Of a DNA stretch of 64,000 nt, positions 44,314 to 52,136 are shown one piece after another. Position 1 is the stretch's first letter. Each line of letters opens with the position of its first letter. Under the pieces are notes generated by a model. It was not told where the DNA came from, ran no database searches, and worked only from the letters and a program-made list of their open reading frames with translations. Made by a program: the position numbers and the translations under genes. This stretch comes from Mongoliimonas terrestris (lineage in GTDB: Bacteria > Pseudomonadota > Alphaproteobacteria > Rhizobiales > Pleomorphomonadaceae). The stretch lies in the NCBI RefSeq assembly GCF_001927285.1, contig NZ_MSIG01000012.1:91712-155711 (forward strand), in the 5' to 3' direction.

Positions 44314-44339
44314 AACGGAGGCCGATACGGTCCGGTTCC
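44314..44339 (-). promoter_or_regulatory. EcfG-dependent promoter of the DUF1328 gene
   Basis: On the minus strand GGAAC, 17 bases, CGTT, an exact consensus match. The expected leader is about 60 bases. It is the third EcfG promoter within 3.5 kb. Confidence 0.82.
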
Positions 44340-44416
44340 GACCAAACCGGCGATTTTCATCGGTTGGTCGACTCATTCGGTCGACGATGGTTACTTCGGC
44401 AAGCCGTTCGGCGCGC

Positions 44417-45889
44417 TCACCGGGCGATGGCGAACAGCCGGTCGACGGCCAGATGCGCCTCCAGGCCGTCCGCCACCGCGTCGATCGCCGCCTCCACGGC
44501 GCTTTCGTAGGAAAGCCCCGAGGCCGTCCCGAGCCGGCCGAGCCAGGCCGCCCGCTGGTCGTCTCCGGCGAACAGCCCGTGGAGATAGGTCCCGACCACC
44601 GCGCCGTCCGCAGACACCGCGCCGTCCGGCCGCGCGCCGGTATCGCCGGCCGTATCCGCGATCTCGGCGAACGGTCGCCCCGCGTCCGGTCCGACCGTCT
44701 TGCCCACGTGCATTTCGTAGCCGGTCAGCGGCACGCCGTCCGAAAGGCTGCGGCCACCCACACGGGTCAGCGCCTTCACCGGCGTCAGCACCGTCTCCAC
44801 GTCGAGAAGGCCGAGCCCCGGCACCGTGCCAGGCGGGCCCTCGATGCCCTCCGGATCGGCGATCGAACGGCCGAGCATCTGGTAGCCGCCGCACACCCCG
44901 AGCACCCGCCCGCCCCGGCGAACATGCGCCGCAAGGTCGATGTCCCAGCCAGCCTCGCGGAAGGCGGCAAGGTCCGCGATCGTCGCCTTGGAGCCCGGCA
45001 GCACCACGAGGTCCGCCACCGGGATCGGCGCGCCCCGCCGCACAAAGACGAGGCTGACCGACGGCTCCATGCGCAGGGCGTCGAAATCGTCGAAGTTGGA
45101 GATGCGCGGCGTCACCGGCACCGCGACGGTCACCGCGCCGCCCCCGGCCCGTCCCATCCGGTCGAGCGCCACCGCGTCCTCCGCCGGCAGGGATGCCGCC
45201 GCCGACAGATGCGGCACCAGCCCGAGCGCCGGCCAGCCGGTGGCGGCCTCGATGAAGCGCATGCCCTCGTCGAAGAGGCGCGGATCGCCGCGGAAGCGGT
45301 TGACGATGAAGCCCTCGATCATGGCCGCGTCCGCCGGGTCGATCACCGCCTTGGTGCCGACCAGGCTGGCGATGACGCCGCCTCGGTCGATGTCGCCGAC
45401 GAGCACCACCGGGACGTCGGCGGCGCGGGCAAAGCCCATGTTGGCGATATCGGTGGCCCTCAGATTCACCTCCGCCGGCGAGCCGGCGCCCTCCACGATC
45501 ACCAGGTCCGCGTCCGCCTTCAGGCGGGCGAAGCTCTCCAGCACCGCCGCCTTCAGGCTCGCCTTCAGGACCTGGTAGTCCGCCGCCTTGGTGGTGCCGA
45601 CGCGCCGGCCCTGGACGATCACCTGGGCGCCGATCTCGCTCTGCGGCTTCAGGAGCACCGGGTTCATGTGCACCGTGGTGGGAACGCCCGCCGCCCGCGC
45701 CTGCAGCGCCTGGGCCCGGCCGATCTCGCCGCCGTCCGCCGTCACCGCCGCGTTGTTCGACATGTTCTGCGGCTTGAAGGGCACCACCCGGAGACCCCGG
45801 CGCACCGCCAGCCGGCAGAGCCCCGCCACCAGGAGCGATTTGCCGACGTCCGACCCGGTGCCCTGGATCATCAGCGCCCGCGCGCTCAT
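44417..45889 (-). CDS. cobQ: Cobyric acid synthase
   Basis: CobQ amidates adenosyl-cobyrinic acid a,c-diamide at four side chains using glutamine. The 490-residue protein has the N-terminal dethiobiotin-synthetase-like ATPase (MIQGTGSDVGKSLLVAGLCR, VVPFKPQNMSNNA) and a C-terminal class I amidotransferase domain with the nucleophile in VLGVCGGYQMLG and the catalytic His in GTYLHGLF. Its start overlaps cobU by 4 bp. The rest of the cobalamin pathway is not in the window. Confidence 0.96.
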   Translation of the reverse strand: MSARALMIQGTGSDVGKSLLVAGLCRLAVRRGLRVVPFKPQNMSNNAAVTADGGEIGRAQALQARAAGVPTTVHMNPVLLKPQSEIGAQVIVQGRRVGTTKAADYQVLKASLKAAVLESFARLKADADLVIVEGAGSPAEVNLRATDIANMGFARAADVPVVLVGDIDRGGVIASLVGTKAVIDPADAAMIEGFIVNRFRGDPRLFDEGMRFIEAATGWPALGLVPHLSAAASLPAEDAVALDRMGRAGGGAVTVAVPVTPRISNFDDFDALRMEPSVSLVFVRRGAPIPVADLVVLPGSKATIADLAAFREAGWDIDLAAHVRRGGRVLGVCGGYQMLGRSIADPEGIEGPPGTVPGLGLLDVETVLTPVKALTRVGGRSLSDGVPLTGYEMHVGKTVGPDAGRPFAEIADTAGDTGARPDGAVSADGAVVGTYLHGLFAGDDQRAAWLGRLGTASGLSYESAVEAAIDAVADGLEAHLAVDRLFAIAR

Positions 45890-46410
45890 TTCACCACCAC
45901 CGGCAGGCCGGCAACCACCAGCGTCACTTGCTGGGCGACCGCCGCCACATCCTGGTTGAGCCGCCCCTGCGCATCGCGAAACCGCCGCCCGAGCGGGTTA
46001 TCCGGCACGATGCCGAAGCCGACCTCGTTGGAGACGAGCACCAGCGGCACCGCCACCTGCCGGATCGCCGCCATCAGGTCGGCGCACTCGGCCGCAAGGT
46101 CCGCCTCGGCGAGCAGGCGATTGGAAAGCCAGAGCGTCAGGCAGTCGACGAGGATCGGACTGTCGCCTCGGCCGAGGTCGGCGAGAACCGCCGCCAGATC
46201 GTGCGGCGCATCGACCGTCACCCAGCCCGCGCCCCGGTCCGCCCGGTGCTGGTCGATCCGCGCCTCCATCTCGGCGTCGAACGCCTCCGCCGTCGCCACA
46301 TAGACCCAGGGGTCGTGGCCGGCGGACCGGACGGCGGCCTCGGCGAACCGGCTCTTGCCGGACCGTGCGCCGCCGAGGACGAGATGGGGATAGAAGGCGG
46401 TCATGGACAC
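45886..46410 (-). CDS. cobU: Adenosylcobinamide kinase / guanylyltransferase
   Basis: CobU (CobP in the aerobic nomenclature) phosphorylates adenosylcobinamide and transfers GMP to it. The 174-residue protein has the P-loop GGARSGKSRFAE at about residues 13-24, the VDCLTLWLSN motif and VSNEVGFGIVP typical of the family. ATG codons at 46410 and 46404 are both possible. It is coupled to cobQ. No cobalamin riboswitch is recognisable in the upstream leader. Confidence 0.95.
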   Translation of the reverse strand: MSMTAFYPHLVLGGARSGKSRFAEAAVRSAGHDPWVYVATAEAFDAEMEARIDQHRADRGAGWVTVDAPHDLAAVLADLGRGDSPILVDCLTLWLSNRLLAEADLAAECADLMAAIRQVAVPLVLVSNEVGFGIVPDNPLGRRFRDAQGRLNQDVAAVAQQVTLVVAGLPVVVK

Positions 46411-46512
46411 GCGAATGCCTTGTGGATGCGGAAGGCCCCATCAAGACCAGGGAGCCCGCCCCCTGCAAGCGCCATTTGCCGGCCAGAGCCGATCGCCGCG
46501 TGCCGCTCTGAT

Positions 46513-46572
46513 CCTTCCCCTCAGGGGAAGGTGGCCTGAAAGGCCGGAAGGGGTCGCCTTTTTTGTATTTTT
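46513..46572 (+). repeat. Tandem-hairpin repeat (family C) with T-tract
   Basis: CCTTCCCC-tca-GGGGAAGG (46513-46531) is followed directly by GGCCT-gaa-AGGCC (46533-46545), GGAAGGGG and then CGCCTTTTTTG. The same AAGGTGGCC...GGCCGGAAGGGG layout is, as I recall, a frequent intergenic repeat in rhizobia. With its T-tract it could also stop plus-strand transcription. Confidence 0.5.
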
Positions 46573-46641
46573 TTGGCCGCGAGCCATACCGAGACGCAGC
46601 CTCCCATCCCGCCGCCCCTCACGACCAGCCTCCGGTCCCAG

Positions 46642-46670
46642 TTGCCGGGCGGATCGGCGCTGGCTACAAA
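46642..46670 (+). promoter_or_regulatory. Possible sigma70-type promoter of the glutamine-synthetase-like gene
   Basis: TTGCCG (46642-46647), 17 bases, TACAAA (46665-46670), followed by an A-rich stretch. It would give a leader of about 190 bases. Found by eye, with two to three mismatches to consensus. Confidence 0.35.
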
Positions 46671-46866
46671 AGGGGATAAAAATCAGAAGGCGACGGCACA
46701 TGACGGCCAGCATCCCCTCCCCGTCCGGACCGTTGCCCGGCTCTTCCGACGCCCCTTACCCCACGGGCTGATATCCCCCTATGCTGAATTCCCTCGGTGC
46801 TTCGCGCCCCGAGGCCGCGCACCCGTTCGCCCGCTCAACGCCGCACCATCGAGGAACCGTCCCGCC

Positions 46867-48228
46867 ATGCCCGGCAATCTGTCGCTCGAATCCCTCAAGG
46901 CCGAGGTCGCGGCCGGTACCATCGACACGGTCAACGTCGCCTTCGTGGACATGCAGGGCCGCCTGATGGGCAAGCGCTTCCACGGGGAGCATTTCGTCGA
47001 CACCGCCGAGAGCGAGACCCACGCCTGCAACTATCTCCTCACCGTGGACATCGACATGGAGCCGGTTCCGGGCTACGCGGCGGCGAGCTGGGAGAAGGGC
47101 TACGGCGACTTCGTGCTGAAGCCCGACCTCTCCACCTTGCGCCGGACGCCCTGGCTGCCGGGCACCGCCCTCGTCCTCTGCGACGTGCAGGACCACCATC
47201 ACCACGACCTGCCCCATTCGCCGCGCGGCCTCCTCAAGCGGCAGCTCGCCCGCCTGTCGGAGAAGGGTTGGAACGCCTTCTTCGCCTCGGAGCTGGAGTT
47301 CTACCTCTTCGACGAGACCTATTCGTCCGCCGGCGCCAAGGGCTGGCGGCAGCTGAAGACCTTCACGCCCAACATCGCGGACTACGGCATCCTGCCGACC
47401 ACGATGGAGGAGCCCTTCATGCGGGAGATCCGCAACCAGCTCTCCAAGGCCGGCATCAAGGTGGAGAACTCCAAGGGCGAGTGGGGACCCGGCCAGGAGG
47501 AGATCAACGTCCGCTACGCCGACGCCCTCACCATGGCGGACGAGCACGCGATCATGAAGACCGGCATCAAGGAGATGGCCCACCTGCAGGGCAAGGCCGT
47601 CACCTTCATGTCGAAGTACGCCTACGACCTCGCCGGCTCCTCCTGCCACGTGCACCAGTCGCTCTGGTCGAAGGACGGGCCGCTCTTCCTGGACAAGGAT
47701 GCAGAGCTCGGCATGTCCAAGCTCATGCGCCACTACCTCGCCGGCCTCCTCACCCACGCCCGCGAGATCACCTATTTCCTCGCCCCCTACATCAACAGCT
47801 ACAAGCGCTTTCAAGTCGGTACATTCGCCCCTACAAAGGCGGTTTGGAGTGGCGACAATCGCACCGCCGGCTTCCGTGTCGTGGGGGAGAACTCCAAGGC
47901 GATCCGCGCCGAGTGCCGCATGGGCGGTGCCGACATAAACCCTCACCTCGCCTACGCCGCCATGCTCGCCGCCGGCCTTTCCGGCATCGAAAACGAGCTG
48001 GAGCTTGAGCCCGCCTTCGTCGGCGACGCCTACAACGGCGCCGGAATCCGCGAGATCCCGAAGACGCTGCGGGAGGCCATCGCCACCCTCAAGTCCTCGG
48101 AAATGCTCAAGAAAGCCTTCGGCGAAGAGGTCATCGACCACTATGTTCACACCGCCGAATGGGAGCAGTTCGAATACGACCGCCGCATCACCGACTGGGA
48201 GCTGAAGCGCGGTTTCGAGCGGTATTGA
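46867..48228 (+). CDS. Glutamine-synthetase-family ligase (gamma-glutamyl-amine/amino-alcohol type)
   Basis: The 453-residue protein has the GS fold: an N-terminal beta-grasp (NVAFVDMQGRLMGKRFHGEH) and catalytic motifs GPGQEEINVRYADAL, TFMSKYAYDLAGSSCHVHQS, NSYKRF and DNRTAGFRV. Sequence style is that of GlnT/PuuA-like proteins, which glutamylate amines such as putrescine, ethanolamine or isopropylamine, not true GlnA. The ATG at 46867 gives normal length. Aldehyde and alcohol dehydrogenase genes downstream fit a pathway for a gamma-glutamylated amino alcohol. A local low-GC patch occurs near 47810-47870. Confidence 0.88.
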   Translation: MPGNLSLESLKAEVAAGTIDTVNVAFVDMQGRLMGKRFHGEHFVDTAESETHACNYLLTVDIDMEPVPGYAAASWEKGYGDFVLKPDLSTLRRTPWLPGTALVLCDVQDHHHHDLPHSPRGLLKRQLARLSEKGWNAFFASELEFYLFDETYSSAGAKGWRQLKTFTPNIADYGILPTTMEEPFMREIRNQLSKAGIKVENSKGEWGPGQEEINVRYADALTMADEHAIMKTGIKEMAHLQGKAVTFMSKYAYDLAGSSCHVHQSLWSKDGPLFLDKDAELGMSKLMRHYLAGLLTHAREITYFLAPYINSYKRFQVGTFAPTKAVWSGDNRTAGFRVVGENSKAIRAECRMGGADINPHLAYAAMLAAGLSGIENELELEPAFVGDAYNGAGIREIPKTLREAIATLKSSEMLKKAFGEEVIDHYVHTAEWEQFEYDRRITDWELKRGFERY

Positions 48229-48229
48229 G

Positions 48230-48269
48230 AAACACACACAGACACCCCAGTTGACGACTGTGTGTGTTT
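48230..48269 (+). terminator. Hairpin terminator of the glutamine-synthetase-like gene
   Basis: AAACACACACAG (48230-48241) and CTGTGTGTGTTT (48258-48269) form a perfect 12-bp stem starting one base after the stop codon. The alternating CA/TG composition is unlike the GC-rich surroundings. It should end the transcript before the toxin-antitoxin pair. Confidence 0.65.
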
Positions 48270-48283
48270 GCTGTTGGCATAGG

Positions 48284-48309
48284 GCTCGACGCGAGCGGTC
48301 GGGAGACCG
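48284..48309 (+). promoter_or_regulatory. Two adjacent small dyads upstream of the first antitoxin
   Basis: GCTCG-acg-CGAGC (48284-48296) and CGGTC-ggga-GACCG (48296-48309) abut each other directly before the ATG at 48310. The second dyad contains the GGGAG ribosome site. Toxin-antitoxin operons are usually autoregulated at such dyads, so this is a candidate operator or a translational control hairpin. Confidence 0.4.
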
Positions 48310-48777
48310 ATGATGAGCAAATACAGGCCTTTACGCGAGCATCTGGAGAAAGCCGGCGGGCGTTCGGTCCTCCCCATGACTTTCGGTGAGATCGAAGCCC
48401 TGCTCGGCTTTCCACTCCCCCGATCGTCCCGTCGTCACCGCGCATTCTGGAGCAACAATCCGTCCAACAACGTCATGACCCACGCCTGGTTGCAGGCCGG
48501 CTACGAGACCGCAGACGTCGACCTGACGAGCGAGCGGCTGGTCTTTCGGAAAGCCGCCGCAGCACTCGGACAGACCTCGGCCCCATCTCGCTCCGTGGAC
48601 CCGTCGAAGGTCGTGCCGACAGACGACGACGAAGGCGAGCCGATCGTCTGCCGGCACCCGATGTTCGGTGCCCTCAAGGGACTGATCTCGGTGGAACCCG
48701 GCTACGACCTGACCCAGCCGCTGTTCGATGACGACTATTGGGAGAAGCGGATGGAAGAGAAGTATCGTGATCTCTGA
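48310..48777 (+). CDS. Probable antitoxin of a PIN-toxin pair
   Basis: The 155-residue protein has an N-terminal MSKYRPLREHLEKAG...LPMTFGEIEALLGFPLPRSS region followed by RRHRAFWSNNPSNN, as in small DUF7662-type proteins. An acidic linker and a C-terminal HPMFGALKGLISVEPGYDLT...EKRMEEKY tail typical of VapB-like toxin-binding segments follow. The two parts look like a fusion of a putative DNA-binding domain with a toxin-neutralising tail. The PIN gene starts inside its last 11 bp. ATG at 48310 or 48313 may be used. Confidence 0.7.
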   Translation: MMSKYRPLREHLEKAGGRSVLPMTFGEIEALLGFPLPRSSRRHRAFWSNNPSNNVMTHAWLQAGYETADVDLTSERLVFRKAAAALGQTSAPSRSVDPSKVVPTDDDEGEPIVCRHPMFGALKGLISVEPGYDLTQPLFDDDYWEKRMEEKYRDL

Positions 48778-49198
48778 TCTCTTGGTCGACACCTGCGTGG
48801 CGATCTGGCTTCTCGAGGGACGAACCTTGTCCCGGAAAGGCACGATCGCCCTGAACGAGAGCGTGGACCTGCAACGCTCCGTTGTTCTGTCTCCTGTCGT
48901 TGCCTGGGAGTTCGGCATGCTGGAGGCGCGGCGACGGCTTGCGCTGAGGTTCGATGCCCTGTCAGCCTATCGGGTCCTCAGCACACTTCCGGCTACAAGA
49001 ACCATTGACCTGACCCCCGAGATCCTGGTGGCCTCGACCCAACTCCCCGGTTCGCCCCACGGAGATCCGTTCGACCGCATCGTGATGGCGACGGCCCGGC
49101 TGGAGGGTCTTACGGTTCTGACCAGCGACCGCAAAATCCTCGCTTACGCCGATGCCGGCTATATCGCCGCCATTCCCTGTTCGCCCATCCGCTCCTGA
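48767..49198 (+). CDS. PIN-domain toxin (VapC-like)
   Basis: PIN-domain toxins are Mg-dependent ribonucleases. The 143-residue protein starts at GTG 48767 and has the first acidic residue in DLLVDTCVAIW, a central Glu in VVAWEFGML, and the C-terminal acidic cluster GDPFDRIVMATARLEGLTVL with TSDRKI, matching VapC of the type with cognate HPMFG antitoxins. It overlaps the antitoxin gene by 11 bp, consistent with translational coupling. The pair sits between metabolic genes and probably arrived by transfer. Confidence 0.85.
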   Translation: MISDLLVDTCVAIWLLEGRTLSRKGTIALNESVDLQRSVVLSPVVAWEFGMLEARRRLALRFDALSAYRVLSTLPATRTIDLTPEILVASTQLPGSPHGDPFDRIVMATARLEGLTVLTSDRKILAYADAGYIAAIPCSPIRS

Positions 49199-49210
49199 CG
49201 AGTCCCGCCC

Positions 49211-50614
49211 ATGTCCAGCACCCTGAAAGTCATCTCCCCCGTCGACGGTTCGCTCTACGCCGAGCGCCCGATCGCGTCCGACACCGAGATCGCCGCGGTC
49301 TTCTCCGCCGCTCGCGACGCCCAGCGGGCCTGGGCCGCGCTGCCGCTCGAGGAGCGAAGCGCGTTCTGCATCAAGGCCATGGAGGCTCTTGTTGCGATGC
49401 GGCAGGAGATCGCCGAAGAGCTGACGTGGCAGATGGGCCGGCCGATCCGCTACACGCCATACGAGCTCAACGGCGTCGAACAGCGCACCCGCCATATGGC
49501 ATCGATCGCCGCGGAGAGCCTCGCGCCCCTTGATTCCGGCCTTGAGAACGGCACCTCCGGCGCTCACCGCAAGATCACCCGCGAGCCGCTCGGCGTCGTC
49601 TTCGTGCTGGCGCCCTGGAACTACCCGTATCTCACCACGGTCAACTCGGTGATGCCGGCGCTGATGGCCGGCAATACGGTCGTCCTCAAGCATTCCGACC
49701 AGACGTTGCTGGTCGCCGAGCGCTTCCAGAAAGCGTTCGACGCCGCCGGCCTGCCGAAAGGCGTCTTCCAGCACGTGGTCCTCTCGCACGAGCAGTCCGG
49801 CCGGGTGATCGCCGCCCGGATGGTCGACATGGTGGCCTTCACCGGCTCGGTCGCAGGCGGCGAGGCCATGGAACGGGCGGCGGTCGGCAAGTTCCTGCCG
49901 CTCAACCTGGAGCTCGGCGGCAAGGACCCGGCCTACATCCGCCCGGACGCCAAGCTTCAGTTCGCCATCGAGAACGTCGCCGACGGCGCCTTCTTCAACT
50001 CCGGCCAGTGTTGCTGCGGGGTGGAGCGGGTCTATGTGCACGAGGCCGTCTATGACGACTTTGTCGAAGGCCTGGTTACCTTCGCTAAGACCTACGTGCT
50101 CGGCAATCCGACCGATCCGTCCGTCACCCTCGGCCCGCTCGCCCGCCCGCGCCAGGCCGCCTTCGTGCGCGACCAGATCGCCCGCGCCATCCGCGCCGGC
50201 GCCAAGGCCCACATCGACCCGAAGAGCTTTGCCGCCGACCAGGAGGGCACGCCCTACCTCGCCCCGCAGATCCTCACGGACGTGAACCACCAGATGGACT
50301 TCATGACCGAGGAGACCTTCGGACCGGCCGTCGGCATCATGAAGGTGCGCGACGACGCCGAGGCGATCCAGCTCATGAACGACTCGCGCTACGGCCTCAC
50401 CGCCTCCATCTGGACCGAGGACCTCGACGCCGCCGAAGCCATCGGCACGCGGGTGGAGACCGGCACGATCTTCGTCAACCGCTGCGATTATCTCGACCCG
50501 GCCCTTACCTGGACCGGCGTCAAGGACACCGGCCGCGGCGCCGCCCTCTCGCCCCTCGGCTTCCACGGCCTGACCCGCCCGAAGAGCTGGTACATGCGCA
50601 AGGCACCGGTGTGA
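49211..50614 (+). CDS. NAD(P)-dependent aldehyde dehydrogenase
   Basis: The 467-residue protein belongs to the ALDH superfamily: VVFVLAPWNYPYLTTVNSV near 129-147, catalytic Glu234 in LNLELGGKDP, nucleophile in NSGQCCCG (Cys268 by alignment with GQxC) and EETFGPAVGIMKV. It resembles ALDHs paired with glutamine-synthetase-like ligases, which oxidise a gamma-glutamyl aldehyde. The start lies 12 bp after the PIN toxin stop, so it may now be transcribed from the toxin-antitoxin promoter. Confidence 0.92.
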   Translation: MSSTLKVISPVDGSLYAERPIASDTEIAAVFSAARDAQRAWAALPLEERSAFCIKAMEALVAMRQEIAEELTWQMGRPIRYTPYELNGVEQRTRHMASIAAESLAPLDSGLENGTSGAHRKITREPLGVVFVLAPWNYPYLTTVNSVMPALMAGNTVVLKHSDQTLLVAERFQKAFDAAGLPKGVFQHVVLSHEQSGRVIAARMVDMVAFTGSVAGGEAMERAAVGKFLPLNLELGGKDPAYIRPDAKLQFAIENVADGAFFNSGQCCCGVERVYVHEAVYDDFVEGLVTFAKTYVLGNPTDPSVTLGPLARPRQAAFVRDQIARAIRAGAKAHIDPKSFAADQEGTPYLAPQILTDVNHQMDFMTEETFGPAVGIMKVRDDAEAIQLMNDSRYGLTASIWTEDLDAAEAIGTRVETGTIFVNRCDYLDPALTWTGVKDTGRGAALSPLGFHGLTRPKSWYMRKAPV

Positions 50615-50929
50615 GAGGCGGGACAGCGGATGTGTCCTGGAGCATTGAGAGCGATATCGACGTCGCTGGTTTCAAGGCGCATCTGCTCCACCGCATCGAT
50701 CGTCATGGTCCGCGAAGGCGGACCACCCACGCATTTCCCGCGTCGGAACCACCCCGATCTGCATGACCACGCAGCGCCGTCCGGTAAGCGGGGCTGGTTC
50801 GCCTTCGCGGCCCATGACGATGGGGGGATTCCGAAATTCTCTCGTGAACCGCCACCGTCCCACCGTTTAGATGTCAGTTCTTCGAATCCCCCGCGTCGCT
50901 CCGAGCCCCCCAATCACCGAGATCCACCC
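50615..50929. other. 315-bp gap between the aldehyde and alcohol dehydrogenase genes
   Basis: The gap is mostly a family A repeat pair (50698-50826). No gene or clear promoter is visible in the remainder. The ATG of the next gene has no strong ribosome site (GAGATCCACCC). Confidence 0.5.
50698..50826. repeat. REP-like inverted pair, family A, inside a catabolic operon
   Basis: GATCGTCATGGTCCGCGAAG-GCGGACCACCCACGCAT, then after 52 bp GCGGGGCTGGTTCGCC-ttc-GCGGCCCATGACGATGGGG. The right arm has several changes, yet its outer GCCCATGACGAT is kept. Confidence 0.75.
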
Positions 50930-52075
50930 ATGACCATCCGCGCCAACTGGAACTACCCCAATGCCGTCCGCTTCGGAGCCGGCCGCATTAAGGAACTCGC
51001 CGACGCCTGCAAGGCGACCGGCATCGCCCGGCCGCTGTTCGTCACCGATCCCGGCCTTGTCGATCTGCCGATGACCCAGGCGGCCATCGCCGACCTCAAG
51101 GAGGCAGGCCTTGCCGTGACGGTCTTCTCCGAGGTCAAGGGCAACCCGGTGGAGAGCAACGTCTACGCCGGCATCGACCGGCTGCGGCTCGGCAAGTGCG
51201 ACGGCGTCGTCTGCTTCGGCGGCGGCTCGGCGCTCGACGTGGGCAAGGTCATCGCCTTCATGGCCGGCCAGACCCGGCCCATGTGGGACTTCGAGGACAT
51301 CGGCGACTGGTGGACCCGCGCCGACCCGGCCGGCATCGCCCCGAACATCTGCGTCTCCACCACCGCCGGCACCGGCTCGGAGGTCGGTCGCGCGGGCGTG
51401 ATCACCCACGAGGCGACCCACACCAAGAAGGTGATCTTCCACCCGAAGATGATGCCCTCGGTCACCATCCTGGACCCGGAACTCACCGTCGGCCTGCCGG
51501 CGAAGATCACCGCCTGGACCGGGATGGACGCCCTCGCCCACTGCATCGAGGCCTATTGCGCGCCGGGCTTCCACCCCATGGCCGACGGCATCGCGCTGGA
51601 AGGCATGCGCCTCGTCAAGGACAACCTCGCCCGCGCCGTCACGACCCCGGACGACCTCGACGCCCGCGGCGCCATGCTGACGGCCGCGTCCATGGGCGCC
51701 ACGGCCTTCCAGAAGGGCCTCGGCGGCATCCACGCCCTCTCCCATCCGGTCGGAGCGCTCTACGACACTCACCACGGGCTCACCAACGCGGTGTTCATGC
51801 CCTATGTGCTGAACTTCAACCGCCCCGCCGTCGAGGAACGCCTCGCCCGCGCCGCCGCCTATCTCGGCCTCGACCGCTCGTTCGACGCCTTCGTGGCCTG
51901 GATCCTTGCGCTCCGCGAGCAGATCGGCATCCCGCACACCCTCGCAGGCCTCGGCGTCGACGACAGCCGCCTCGACGAGATCGCCGCCATGGCGGTGGTG
52001 GACCCGACCGCCGGCGGCAACCCGGTGCCGCTGGACGAGGCTGCCGCCAAAGCGATCTTCCGATCGGCGCTGTGA
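50930..52075 (+). CDS. Iron-containing alcohol dehydrogenase (group III)
   Basis: The 381-residue protein has the NAD-binding GGGSALDVGK at 97-106, TTAGTGSEVGRAGVI, and metal ligands in GMDALAHCIEAYCAPGFHP (Asp200, His204) and GGIHALSHPVGALYDTHHG (His268, His282). Family members oxidise a range of alcohols. Beside a gamma-glutamyl ligase and an aldehyde dehydrogenase it would supply the alcohol-to-aldehyde step for a glutamylated amino alcohol. The start at 50930 fits family length; codons back to 50630 cross the repeat. Confidence 0.92.
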   Translation: MTIRANWNYPNAVRFGAGRIKELADACKATGIARPLFVTDPGLVDLPMTQAAIADLKEAGLAVTVFSEVKGNPVESNVYAGIDRLRLGKCDGVVCFGGGSALDVGKVIAFMAGQTRPMWDFEDIGDWWTRADPAGIAPNICVSTTAGTGSEVGRAGVITHEATHTKKVIFHPKMMPSVTILDPELTVGLPAKITAWTGMDALAHCIEAYCAPGFHPMADGIALEGMRLVKDNLARAVTTPDDLDARGAMLTAASMGATAFQKGLGGIHALSHPVGALYDTHHGLTNAVFMPYVLNFNRPAVEERLARAAAYLGLDRSFDAFVAWILALREQIGIPHTLAGLGVDDSRLDEIAAMAVVDPTAGGNPVPLDEAAAKAIFRSAL

Positions 52076-52094
52076 GCTGCCATTCTTGAAAGGC

Positions 52095-52128
52095 CCGATC
52101 TCTCCGGATATTTTCTCAGGGAGATCGG
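52095..52128 (+). promoter_or_regulatory. Inverted repeat overlapping the ribosome site of the second antitoxin
   Basis: CCGATCTC (52095-52102) and GAGATCGG (52121-52128) form a perfect 8-bp dyad with an 18-base AT-rich spacer (ccggatattttctc), eight bases before the ATG at 52137. It is a candidate autoregulatory operator and may also mask the GGGAGA ribosome site in the mRNA. Confidence 0.5.
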
Positions 52129-52136
52129 AGCCGCCC

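Larger units (their letters stand above)
46411..46866. other. 456-bp divergent intergenic region between cobU and the glutamine-synthetase-like gene
   Basis: No gene is supported. It contains the hairpin repeat at 46513-46558 followed by T-runs (about 46559-46574) and a possible sigma70-type promoter at 46642. The minus-strand leader of cobU lacks a B12-box-like sequence. Confidence 0.5.

Noticed and set aside
46411..46600. Cobalamin riboswitch upstream of cobU
   Set aside because: No B12-box-like conserved core is visible in the minus-strand leader; only a repeat-type tandem hairpin is present.
48962..50566. 534-codon minus-strand frame opposite the aldehyde dehydrogenase
   Set aside because: It is antisense to a gene with intact catalytic motifs, and its composition (Gly/Arg/Val/His-rich) is typical of shadow frames.
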